Assembly (NCBI GenBank): GCA_039820405.1
Contig: JBCBQC010000046.1
Location: 1 to 48,278, forward strand
Direction of reading: 5' to 3'
Source: CALLVY01 sp937899855
GTDB lineage: Bacteria > Bacteroidota > Bacteroidia > Chitinophagales > Saprospiraceae
DNA length: 48,278 nucleotides
Shown: piece after piece, positions 34,605 to 41,908 of the stretch
Layout of the letters: every line of letters starts with the position of its first letter
Numbering within the stretch: position 1 is the first letter of the stretch
Translations under genes and position numbers: made by a program
Notes under the pieces: model-generated
The model's database searches: none
Told to the model about the DNA's origin: nothing
The model's input: only the letters and a program-made list of their open reading frames with translations

Positions 34605-35329
34605 TCATTCCCCAGCCCGTTCCGCCAAGGTATCGTAGCCCTCCCGCACCACCTCATAACCGTGGCGCTCCAAACGGACCTCCGTGGCCCGACGCTCTTC
34701 GGGATCGAGGTGGTAGTGCTCATAACGAATCAGTTGGGGGCGGTAGCGGTCTAAACTCAGGCCCCTCAAGATTTGAGCATCGGCCCCTTCCGCATCGATG
34801 ACCAGGACGTCAAAATCCCGCACCCGATACTGCTCCAACAACTGGTCGAGGCTCAGGCAGGCTAGGCGTTTGCCTCTCACCCGAGCTCCCGGAATCTTCC
34901 TCGCCGTCTCCTGCGTGACCTCCCGCCGCAAACTACTCACCTGCGTAATCCAGTCGGGTAGCCCCGCCTCCGGTTCGATGTAAAAAAGTCTTGTTCCCCC
35001 GATCGCTCCGCCAGGGTGGCCTGGGCGTAGTGCAGCCCCGAATAATGCCTCAGGGTCCTTTGCCAGTGTGCCAGGGCCTCCTCCTGGGGCTCCACCAAAA
35101 TGCCCCGCCACCCCCGCAGCACGATTTGCCGGAAGATGGGATCGTTGACCCCGGCGCGGTTGGCACCGACGTGGACGAAGAATAGTCCCCGCTGCGTCGC
35201 CAGGGTGGCGGGCCAAGCAGTGCCGCTCCGATCACGGACCGACCGCCACCAGTCTTGTAGCCCGACCAGGCCGTAGAGGGTGGCCTTGTTCAAATGGGGC
35301 AGTATCCGATTGATCCAGGGGGCTAACAT
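34605..35329 (-). pseudogene. FkbM-family methyltransferase, frameshifted in a T run
   Basis: Two overlapping frames together make one FkbM methyltransferase of about 240 aa. The N-terminal part (35329 down to about 34988) reads MLAPWINRILPHL...FVHVGANRAGVNDPIFRQIV...GILVEPQEEALAHW, the SAM-binding half. The C-terminal part (from about 34982 down) reads YIEPEAGLPDWITQVSSL...VRDFDVLVIDAEGADAQILRGL, the FkbM catalytic half. They join at a run of six T (minus strand; 34982-34987). One more T would restore GEQDFF-YIEPEAG exactly. The gene is otherwise intact, so this is a recent mutation, a sequencing error, or a site of slippage. The enzyme would O-methylate a sugar. Confidence 0.85.
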
Positions 35330-35372
35330 GGCTAAGGTGCTTTGGATTTTAGACGCAAATAGAGATATTGTG

Positions 35373-35380
35373 CAAAAATA
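35373..35380 (-). promoter_or_regulatory. TAnnTTTG promoter core (minus strand)
   Basis: TATTTTTG on the minus strand, 43 bases before the FkbM start at 35329, inside a short AT-rich divergent gap. Confidence 0.4.
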
Positions 35381-35397
35381 ACCATTAAGCCCCAGCC

Positions 35398-36186
35398 TTG
35401 GAAATATTGAATTTCTTTGCCCAACGCTCCGCTGGTTTTATCCACGGAGCCGGACCGGAGGGGACTCGACACCTCTTCTCGGTCCTGCCCCTGCGGGGCC
35501 ACGAACGCGTGCTGGAAATCGGGGTGGGCACCGGAGCCAGTCTGGTGGCGCTCAAGAGTGTGTGGCCTCGTATCCGCGTGGAAGGCCTGGATTGCAATGC
35601 GGCCATGCTGCGCAGCGCGGAGCGGCGACTCCGTTTTTGTGGCCTCCGCGACGTCCCCCTTCACCGAGTACCACCCGACGAGGCCTACCCCTTCGCCACC
35701 GCAAGTTTTGACCTCATCTTTGCCGAGTCGGTACTCGCCATCCAACCGACGGACGGCCTCCGCAACATGCTGCGGGAATTCCAACGCCTGCTCCGACCGG
35801 GAGGCCACCTGGCCTTTAACGAGACCATCTGGCTACCGGGCTGGTCCCTGACCGACCGCCAAGCCCTCAACCAACGTTGCCGCGAGCTCTTTGATTTGAC
35901 CTTTTCCAATGCCGAACTGGCCGATGTGACGGATTGGAAAAAGCTATTAGCGGAGGAGGGCTGGCAGTTGGAATATTGCGCCCGGGTGGAGGCGCCGTCG
36001 GGGCGGATGTCACTGGGCTGGCGCAACCGACTTTCGCAGGGGTACAGCAAGTGGCAACATTGGCGGGCGCGACGCGATTCCCAGTACGCAGCGCAAGCCC
36101 AGTGGCTGGCCGACAAAGAGCGGGAACTGGCGGATAAGGACCAACCCGGTAGCAATGCCTACATCATGCTCGGCCGCAAGGGGTAG
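35398..36186 (+). CDS. class I SAM-dependent methyltransferase
   Basis: Methyltransferase of 262 aa with motif I VLEIGVGTGASLVAL (about 38-52), motif II VEGLDCNAAML, and FDLIFAESVLAIQP; the LRPGGHLAFNE strand is the usual motif III. It resembles UbiE/Methyltransf_11 enzymes. There is no ATG near the N-terminus; TTG at 35398 (or TTG at 35407) is the most upstream usable start and keeps the N-terminal helix. It is divergent from the FkbM gene. Its substrate is probably a glycan or lipid in this region; ubiquinone/menaquinone methylation is less likely given the context. Confidence 0.8.
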   Translation: MEILNFFAQRSAGFIHGAGPEGTRHLFSVLPLRGHERVLEIGVGTGASLVALKSVWPRIRVEGLDCNAAMLRSAERRLRFCGLRDVPLHRVPPDEAYPFATASFDLIFAESVLAIQPTDGLRNMLREFQRLLRPGGHLAFNETIWLPGWSLTDRQALNQRCRELFDLTFSNAELADVTDWKKLLAEEGWQLEYCARVEAPSGRMSLGWRNRLSQGYSKWQHWRARRDSQYAAQAQWLADKERELADKDQPGSNAYIMLGRKG

Positions 36187-36248
36187 CTCGGCCGCCCTCT
36201 CCGTCGGCATCAAGATTTTCCTAGGCTCCAATTGAAAATAGGGTTAGA

Positions 36249-36334
36249 AGCCACATAGTTTTGCAGGGTTTTCACCCTTTCTTGCCATTTTTTGGTAAAC
36301 GCCAGCAAACAAGACTTTCCGGTTTGTACTCAGT
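36249..36334. mobile_element. MITE-like element, copy 1 (one end decayed)
   Basis: About 86 bases aligned and about 90% identical by eye to the element at 38211-38304, in the same orientation. The right terminal repeat GGTTTGTACTCAG (36321-36333) is perfect; the left terminal repeat is degenerate. It encodes nothing credible. It marks the left edge of the low-GC island. Confidence 0.7.
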
Positions 36335-36381
36335 CAATACTTTTTCCGTTTTCCCGAGACCGTACTTTTCAGATTATCAGA

Positions 36382-37281
36382 TCACTGCTTTACCACAAAT
36401 TCTTGGTGTAAGACATTCCCTTGCTGTCCTAGGCACAATATAATATAGGTGCCTTGCTGCATTTCAGTAATGTCAAAATTCGGTAGATCAGTACTGCCGT
36501 TGAAGTTCTCAGCCATAATCAGCCTCCCCGTGGAATCAAGAATACGAATCGCTCTCACCAGTGATAAATCGCCAGCTAAGAATAATTTCCCAGAACTCGG
36601 ATTGGGAAAGGAAAAGACATCCGTCGTCATCTCGTGACTTGCCGAAACAATGGGAGAAAAAGAATAATCTCCATTGACATCAAACTGTTTTAGTTTGTAA
36701 TAATTAGTAAGTCCCGGTACAAAGCTTTCGTCACAAAACTGATAGTCATTATTAACCCCATTTAGGCCCTCCATAAAACCAATAACTAGCCAATGCTTAC
36801 CATCAGTAGAACGCAGTATTTCGAATCCCTGATTATTACTTTCCGATAAGGTAATCCAACTCAAGAGGTTACAGGATGAAGTAGGGACAACAGCAATCTC
36901 CGCTAATTCACCTGGTAAGGGTTGTTGTGCTAGAGAATAACAAACATGCCACAAACTATTACTACCCGTATAACCCGCCATATCCGTTTGGCCATCTCCG
37001 TTGAAATCCCCCAGTGCGGGAGAACTGTTACCCTGGATCGTCAGATACTGACAATCAAAGCCAGTGCCCGTCGAATAGCAAACGTGCCACAAACTATTGC
37101 TACCCGTAGAGCCTGCCATATCCGTCCGACCATCTCCATTGAAATCCCCCAGCGCGGGAGAACTGTTACCCTGGATCGTCAGATAATAGCAATCAAAGTC
37201 CTGTGAAAAAGAACTTGTGGTGTAAAGGAATAGGAATAGGAATAGTAGAAAGGTAAAACCCCGTTGGTAAAGCATGAGCAA
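36382..37281 (-). CDS. short FG-GAP/VCBS-repeat protein with T9SS sorting domain
   Basis: Secreted protein of 299 aa. Signal peptide (MLMLYQRGFTFLLFLFLFLYTTSSFSQ) is followed by two near-identical 46-residue units (29-74 and 75-116), each with a calcium-binding-type DFNGDGxTD loop as in FG-GAP/VCBS beta-propeller blades. A fibronectin-like linker (about 125-215; ISWITLSESNNQGFEILRSTDG-type) and a C-terminal T9SS sorting domain (FSFPNPSSGKLFLAGD...GTYIILCL..QG) complete it. Two blades cannot close a propeller, so the protein is probably a contracted version of a longer repeat protein. Its base composition is much more AT-rich than neighbouring genes. Confidence 0.82.
   Translation of the reverse strand: MLMLYQRGFTFLLFLFLFLYTTSSFSQDFDCYYLTIQGNSSPALGDFNGDGRTDMAGSTGSNSLWHVCYSTGTGFDCQYLTIQGNSSPALGDFNGDGQTDMAGYTGSNSLWHVCYSLAQQPLPGELAEIAVVPTSSCNLLSWITLSESNNQGFEILRSTDGKHWLVIGFMEGLNGVNNDYQFCDESFVPGLTNYYKLKQFDVNGDYSFSPIVSASHEMTTDVFSFPNPSSGKLFLAGDLSLVRAIRILDSTGRLIMAENFNGSTDLPNFDITEMQQGTYIILCLGQQGNVLHQEFVVKQ
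36934..37197 (-). repeat. two tandem 138-bp coding repeats (FG-GAP blades)
   Basis: The two 46-codon units are nearly identical in DNA, including long exact stretches, which points to recent duplication or contraction of a larger array. Confidence 0.85.
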
Positions 37282-37371
37282 TGGTTTTGGTTAGAAATGT
37301 TTTACACCCCAAGCAAATAACAAACTAAATGTAAAGTTCCTTTTAAGTGTTACAAAGTAGAAACTTTCTAA

Positions 37372-38036
37372 TCATCTGCACGCTTCATCGAACCACGAGT
37401 ATCTATCCCCCTGCACAAAATCACTAGGCCAGACAAACAAAATAAACTCTATGATCAACAACGCGAAAATTGCAATCAGTACGGAAGCGGCGGGCGTGAG
37501 GGTATTTTGCGCCAGGTCGCTGGGTAAGATAAATGCCGTCAGCCAGATTTTTTTGTAACAAAATTAGAGTAGGAAAATGCTCAGGAAAGCGTAAGGTCGA
37601 TAGAGGCCCAGGGCCGATATGAGACCAATCGCCAGCAAAATGCTGCCCAGGATAGCCATGATGAAAGGGGCCTGACCTTCCCACAGTACGTATTGTTCAG
37701 AAAAATCGGGGCGAGCATCAAAACCAAAACGCGGAAGTACAACAGGGCAATCTATTCATTGGGCTGGGTGAGTTGATCGCTCGTGACGGCAGTAAAAAAA
37801 TACTGCTGATTGGGACGGCGGCGAGGAGAAAACCAAGGTATACGATCCATAATGCCAACTTATCTAGGCGGGCGTACTCGGATAGCAGCAGAGCAACGTG
37901 GACCAAAATGACCACTACCCCCGAGTGGGTGTGCCCCACAAGGTAAATGGCCTCCTAAAGAGTGGTAAGCGCCAAATTCAATTGTGGGAACCGTCAATAA
38001 GGTAGCGCCGCAAATAATCCGTGTACGATGTTTCAT
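37372..38036 (-). pseudogene. decayed integral membrane protein
   Basis: Piecing frames together on the minus strand gives one protein of about 210 aa. It starts MKHRTRIICGATLLTVPTIEFGAY (ATG at 38036), continues after a frameshift as EAIYLVGHTHSGVVVILVH and DKLALWIVYLGFLLAAVPIS, then shifts again into TAVTSDQLTQPNE, which is followed by an in-frame TAG. Another shift leads to PRFGFDARPDFSEQYVLWEG and FIMAILGSILLAIGLISALG. It crosses an in-frame TAA near 37567 and runs on as KKIWLTAFILP, ending at 37372. At least three frameshifts and two stops make it clearly dead. It looks like a four- to six-helix membrane protein of unknown family. Short open frames at 37424-37684 and 37718-37939 are fragments of it. 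Confidence 0.75.
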
Positions 38037-38210
38037 TGCTGATTTAGCGGGTATCTGAAAATGTTTTTGATGGCAGTTTGAGCGGATTTCAGCTCTACTC
38101 GACGCTCCTTTTTTCTGGCGTATGACACCATCGCTAGGGTTGAAAAAAGAGTGAAAGGTCAGGTTCTAAAGATGCCAAAGATGCGGCGAAGGATAATTTT
38201 CGGATACACC

Positions 38211-38304
38211 CTGAGTACAAACCACATAGCTTTGCAGGTTTTTCACCCTTTCTTACCATCTTTTGGTAAACGCCAGCAAATAAAACTTTCCGGTTTGTAC
38301 TCAG
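38211..38304. mobile_element. MITE-like element, copy 2, with perfect 13-bp terminal inverted repeats
   Basis: A 94-base element bounded by CTGAGTACAAACC (38211-38223) and its exact inverse GGTTTGTACTCAG (38292-38304). It has no coding capacity and no obvious target-site duplication. Its right end supplies the stop codon of the HAD gene (TGA at 38301-38303, minus strand). It marks the right edge of the low-GC island. Confidence 0.78.
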
Positions 38305-38939
38305 GTAAGCCGGTCCGTTTGCCAGCGGGCCAAGCCGCTTTCGTTGAGGGGGTAGGGAAAGGCCTCGTCGGCGAGGGAAAGAAAAAACTGATCTTCCGGG
38401 TGATCCCCGTAGCCATAGCAGTACGCCGGCTGCTCCCGCTCGATGATCTGGGCGAGCCGTCGTTGTTTTTCCTCCCCATGACAATTTTTGCCCCAAATTT
38501 TTCCGGTGTAAAAGTCGCCACGTTGTATCCACTCCGTTCCCACCACTTCCATCCCCCACCCCCGGGCCCAGGCCCCCAACCAAATATCCGACGAGGCCGT
38601 CAGCAAGTACAAGCGGTGCCCTCGGGCCCGGTGCCAGGCGAGGACATCCAAGGCTCCCGGGTAGCAATGGCGCGGCAACCAATGCTCGGCGTACTGCCGC
38701 CCCCATTCCGCCAGATCGACCACCGGAAGATCCGCCAAAAAATGAGCGAACAAGCGTTCCTTCAATCGAGCATTGGAATAGCGTCCCGTGTAGTACGACA
38801 AAATCCAGGGGGCCAGCTTAAAGGCCGCCAGGTGGAGGCGCCCCTCTCCGTGGATAAAGCGAATAAAATCGAGGAGGGAATCCCGGGCGTAGATGGTGCC
38901 ATCGAAGTCAAAAACGGCGAGGGTGGGCTTGGCATTCAC
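38301..38939 (-). CDS. HAD-superfamily phosphatase of the arabinose-lipid operon
   Basis: HAD-IB-type phosphatase of 212 aa. Motif I D11-F-D13-G-T (VFDFDGTIY), motif II LTASSD, the motif III Lys near EEKQRRLAQII, and motif IV YGDHPEDQFFL are present. The start is GTG at 38939, overlapping the SDR stop by 4 bases (GTGA). As the last gene after UbiA, DprE1-like and DprE2-like genes, it is the best candidate for removing the 5-phosphate from polyprenyl-phospho-5-phosphoribose before epimerisation; that assignment is inferred. The stop codon is contributed by the MITE-like element, so a few C-terminal residues may have been altered by the insertion. Confidence 0.8.
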   Translation of the reverse strand: MNAKPTLAVFDFDGTIYARDSLLDFIRFIHGEGRLHLAAFKLAPWILSYYTGRYSNARLKERLFAHFLADLPVVDLAEWGRQYAEHWLPRHCYPGALDVLAWHRARGHRLYLLTASSDIWLGAWARGWGMEVVGTEWIQRGDFYTGKIWGKNCHGEEKQRRLAQIIEREQPAYCYGYGDHPEDQFFLSLADEAFPYPLNESGLARWQTDRLT

Positions 38940-39682
38940 AGGCGGAGGCGTTTGAAAAAACTTTCCGGCAAGTGCCGGATCACCCACATGATGGGACGCC
39001 AGAGGGCCTTGACGTAAAGGCGATTTCGCCGCCCGCGGTGGGCCCGCCAGATGGCCTCAGCCACCGCCTCCGGGCTGGCGGTCAGGAAGGCGGGCGTCGC
39101 CAAATGCGCGATCATCTTGGTGCGGACGTAACCCGGTAATACGGTCAGTACCCGCAGCCCCCGTTGCTGTCCCCGCTGGCGCAAGCCACTCAAATAAGTC
39201 GTCCAGGCCGCCTTCGCCGCCCCGTAGTAGTAATTGCTCGCCCGGCCCCGTTCGCCCGCCACCGAAGAGATCCCGATGATGCTGCCCGCCCCCCGTAGCA
39301 ATAGGGGCTCCACCAGATGCGTCAGCACCGACACCGCTCCGGTAAAATTACTCGCGATGATCCGTTGGGCTTCCGCAAAATCGCGCTCCGCCTCGGTCTG
39401 CGTTCCCAAATAACCCACCGCCACCAGCACCACATCCGGTAGCCTCGGCAGGGCCGCCACCCAATCCGCGTGCCGCTCGTATTCCAGGGCATCCCAGACG
39501 AAGTGCTGGACTTCAGCCCCGTGGTCCGCACGAATTTGTGCCATCAGGTCCAACTGCGCAGCGTGGCATTCCCGACTGGCCAGCCAGAGCTCAAACCCGG
39601 CCGCCGCAAAACGCCGGGCGCAGGCCTTGGCAATGTCCGAATTGGAACCCAAAATCAGGATGGAGGGAGCGGACGCTTTCAT
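38936..39682 (-). CDS. DprE2-like SDR: polyprenyl-phospho-2-keto-pentofuranose reductase
   Basis: Short-chain dehydrogenase/reductase of 248 aa. The nucleotide-binding turn is ILGSNSDIAKACAR (about 10-23), a variant of TGxxxGxG typical of the DprE2 branch. The active site is SSVAGERGRASNYYYGAAKAAW with catalytic Ser and YxxxK. The C-terminal RRNRLYVKALWRPIMWVIRHLPESFFKRLRL is basic and amphipathic, consistent with membrane association. It overlaps by 4 bases the DprE1-like gene. In mycobacteria DprE2 reduces the 2'-keto intermediate to decaprenyl-phospho-arabinose; the same step with a polyprenyl substrate is inferred here. Confidence 0.85.
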   Translation of the reverse strand: MKASAPSILILGSNSDIAKACARRFAAAGFELWLASRECHAAQLDLMAQIRADHGAEVQHFVWDALEYERHADWVAALPRLPDVVLVAVGYLGTQTEAERDFAEAQRIIASNFTGAVSVLTHLVEPLLLRGAGSIIGISSVAGERGRASNYYYGAAKAAWTTYLSGLRQRGQQRGLRVLTVLPGYVRTKMIAHLATPAFLTASPEAVAEAIWRAHRGRRNRLYVKALWRPIMWVIRHLPESFFKRLRL

Positions 39683-40989
39683 GAGATACCGAGTCTTTGG
39701 GATTGGAGCGAGTGAAAACGGTCGGGATGGGGGAAGGCCGTGGGGTACATCTGCTGAAAATGGGGCTTCGACAGACGAGCGTCTTTGGCCAGGTATACCC
39801 GTCCACCGTATTGGATCACCAGTGCATCAAGTCGATCGAGAAGGGCCAGCACGGCGGGACGGCGGGGAAAGTCGAGGGCCAGGGTGTAGCCCTCGCGGGG
39901 AAAGGACAGGGATGCGACGGGCAGCTTTTCCGGTCCCAATAGTTTCAATACGCTCAAATAAGGCCAGATCCGTGCCGCTTCGATGGCTCCCAAGATGGCC
40001 TCCAAGCCCACTTCGCTCGTAGCCAGCGGCAGTACGAATTGATACTGCACAAAGCCCTTCGTTCCGTACAGGCGATTCCAGTGGGTAATGGTATCCAGGG
40101 GAAAGAAAAAGGAGGCGTAGGGTTCGATTCGCACTTGACGACGGCGGCTTTGGCGGTGGTAATAGACCCGATTAAAACCACGCAGGGTGGTCGCATTGAG
40201 TAGTGGGGTGGGAAACCAGGTGGGAACGAACCAGTGGCGGCGCTTTTTCCAGGCCAACGGCTGCGCCCGGTAGGCCGGTGGCAATTCCGCCCGACTCAGG
40301 GGGCGGGCCCGCCCCACCAACCCCCGGCCCCGACGTCTGCCTCCCACCGTACCTTCCAACCAAGCCACTGCGTAATGCTCCGCTTCCGCCAAGTACCGCA
40401 TCGTCTCAGCCAGGTTGCCGCTGCGGAGGCTTTCCACCTCCAGATAACTCGTCTCAATCGGTCGTACCCGCAAGTTCGCCGCCAGGATCACTCCCGTCAG
40501 TCCCAAGCCCCCAATGGTCGCGTAAAAGTCTTCGGCCGCTCGCTCGGACGAACAATCGACGATACTGCCATCCGCCTTTAGCAACCGGATACTCCTCAAC
40601 CAGGCCCCCAGCGCCGCCCGCCGGCGGTGGTCCTTACCGTGGGCATTGGCCGCGATGGCCCCTCCCAGACTGATGTACTGACTGCCGGGTAGCACGGGCA
40701 AACAAAAGCCCCGGGGGATGAGAAAATCCAACAGTTCGCCCAGGGTACAACCCGCTTCGGCACGCAGCAGCTCCCGCTCGGTATCCAAGTGATGGATGCG
40801 CTGTAGAGAGCGGGTGGCGAGTACCTGGGTCTGTAACGAGCTATCGCCGTAGCAACACCCGTTGCCCCGCGCAATCAAACGCTCCGTTCGACGCACCACC
40901 GCCTGAGCCATGGCTTCCCCTTCGCAGGAGTGGACCCGGGCCGTTATCCGGGGGTAGCCCCCCCAATTACTGAGTTCAAGCGTTTCCAT
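39679..40989 (-). CDS. dprE1: DprE1-like FAD oxidase of polyprenyl-phospho-ribose
   Basis: FAD-dependent oxidase of 436 aa in the VAO/PCMH fold. Features shared with mycobacterial DprE1, from memory of that sequence: ARGNGCCYGDSSL (FAD pyrophosphate loop, about 40-52), SLGGAIAANAHGKDHR with H117 at the position of DprE1 His132, GGLGLTGVILAANL, a WLEG segment at the position of Trp230, FVQYQFVLP, and YLAKDARL with K402 at the position of the catalytic Lys418. DprE1 oxidises the 2'-OH of polyprenyl-phospho-ribofuranose. The gene overlaps UbiA by 14 bases and the SDR by 4. The alternative, a GULO/alditol-oxidase relative, is disfavoured by this context and the end motifs. Confidence 0.87.
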   Translation of the reverse strand: METLELSNWGGYPRITARVHSCEGEAMAQAVVRRTERLIARGNGCCYGDSSLQTQVLATRSLQRIHHLDTERELLRAEAGCTLGELLDFLIPRGFCLPVLPGSQYISLGGAIAANAHGKDHRRRAALGAWLRSIRLLKADGSIVDCSSERAAEDFYATIGGLGLTGVILAANLRVRPIETSYLEVESLRSGNLAETMRYLAEAEHYAVAWLEGTVGGRRRGRGLVGRARPLSRAELPPAYRAQPLAWKKRRHWFVPTWFPTPLLNATTLRGFNRVYYHRQSRRRQVRIEPYASFFFPLDTITHWNRLYGTKGFVQYQFVLPLATSEVGLEAILGAIEAARIWPYLSVLKLLGPEKLPVASLSFPREGYTLALDFPRRPAVLALLDRLDALVIQYGGRVYLAKDARLSKPHFQQMYPTAFPHPDRFHSLQSQRLGIS

Positions 40990-41821
40990 ATATCAGACTG
41001 GCAAAAGCAAGCATCCAGGCGAGCAGGACCAATTGTAGAAAACGGTCTTTCCACAAGATGACCGTGGGATCTCCCGAGTGCGCGTCCACAAAGATAAGCT
41101 GGAGATAGCGGACTAGGCCCAGAAATACAAAAAAGGCGGTGTAATAAATCCGATCGCTACCCAAACGGGCGACGGTGGCGGGATCGATGCAGTAGAGCAG
41201 GTAAGCCAGCAACGTCAGCCCAAAGCCGATGCCAGTGGCCACCGTGTAGCGCCATACGCCAGCGGGGGATTCGGTGCTCGACCGGAGCAGGGCATCGTTG
41301 CGTCGCTTGGCCCAGGCGAGGGAGACGCTAAGGAGAAAAACGACGGTGATCATCCAATTGGAAATGGGAATGTCCACTTCGGCACCGCCGGCCAGAATCC
41401 GCAGCAAGAAGCCCAATGCGATACAGGATACGTCGAAGAGGGGCCAGTGCTTGAGTTGGAGTGAGTAGGCCAGGTTGAGAAGGAGGTAGGCCCCCAGGTA
41501 GGGTGCGCTACGGGGCAGCTGATAGGCCAGTACGGCAGTGAGGAAGAGGAGGAATCCCAGCACCAGTGCGGCCCGGCGGGGAGCAACGGCCCCGCTGGCG
41601 AGGGGGCGGTAGCGCTTGCGGGGATGTTGGCGATCGGCCTCGCGATCCATCCAGTCGTTGAAGATGTAAACGCTGGAGGCGGCACTACAGAAGGCCAAAA
41701 CGAGTAGCCACAGCCCCAAATCGGTTACGGCCGACCAACGGGCGGCGAAAAAAGCGGGGCTCAGGACGAAGGCATTCTTGATCCAGTGTCGGCCCCGAAT
41801 GAGGGTCCAGAGTGTGTGCAT
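40976..41821 (-). CDS. UbiA prenyltransferase, DPPR-synthase-like
   Basis: Integral membrane prenyltransferase of 281 aa with about nine TM helices. The first Asp-rich motif is N55-D56-WM-D59-REA-D63 followed by RQHPRKRYRPLASG. The second region is YSLQLKHWPLFDVSCIALGFLLRILAGG. The HPxKRxRPxASG stretch and LKxxxxxDVxxIAxGFxLRxxAGG are characteristic of decaprenyl-phosphate 5-phosphoribosyltransferase (Rv3806c-like), not of ubiquinone or heme UbiA enzymes. It would join PRPP to polyprenyl phosphate. It is the first gene of the four-gene leftward operon and lies 87 bases from the divergent radical SAM operon. Confidence 0.87.
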   Translation of the reverse strand: MHTLWTLIRGRHWIKNAFVLSPAFFAARWSAVTDLGLWLLVLAFCSAASSVYIFNDWMDREADRQHPRKRYRPLASGAVAPRRAALVLGFLLFLTAVLAYQLPRSAPYLGAYLLLNLAYSLQLKHWPLFDVSCIALGFLLRILAGGAEVDIPISNWMITVVFLLSVSLAWAKRRNDALLRSSTESPAGVWRYTVATGIGFGLTLLAYLLYCIDPATVARLGSDRIYYTAFFVFLGLVRYLQLIFVDAHSGDPTVILWKDRFLQLVLLAWMLAFASLIYGNA

Positions 41822-41908
41822 GTCGGCTGGATGTAAAAGCTGAGGTCGCGATTCAGCAATCTAGTGATAAATTTCGGGAAATTCCTTAATTTTAATTTCT
41901 TTACGCCT

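Noticed and set aside
33820..34608. 262-codon minus-strand frame spanning the 34186-34604 gap
   Set aside because: It runs antisense into the methyltransferase gene and through the interspersed repeat. Similar frames will occur at every copy of such a repeat, so it is not evidence of a gene.
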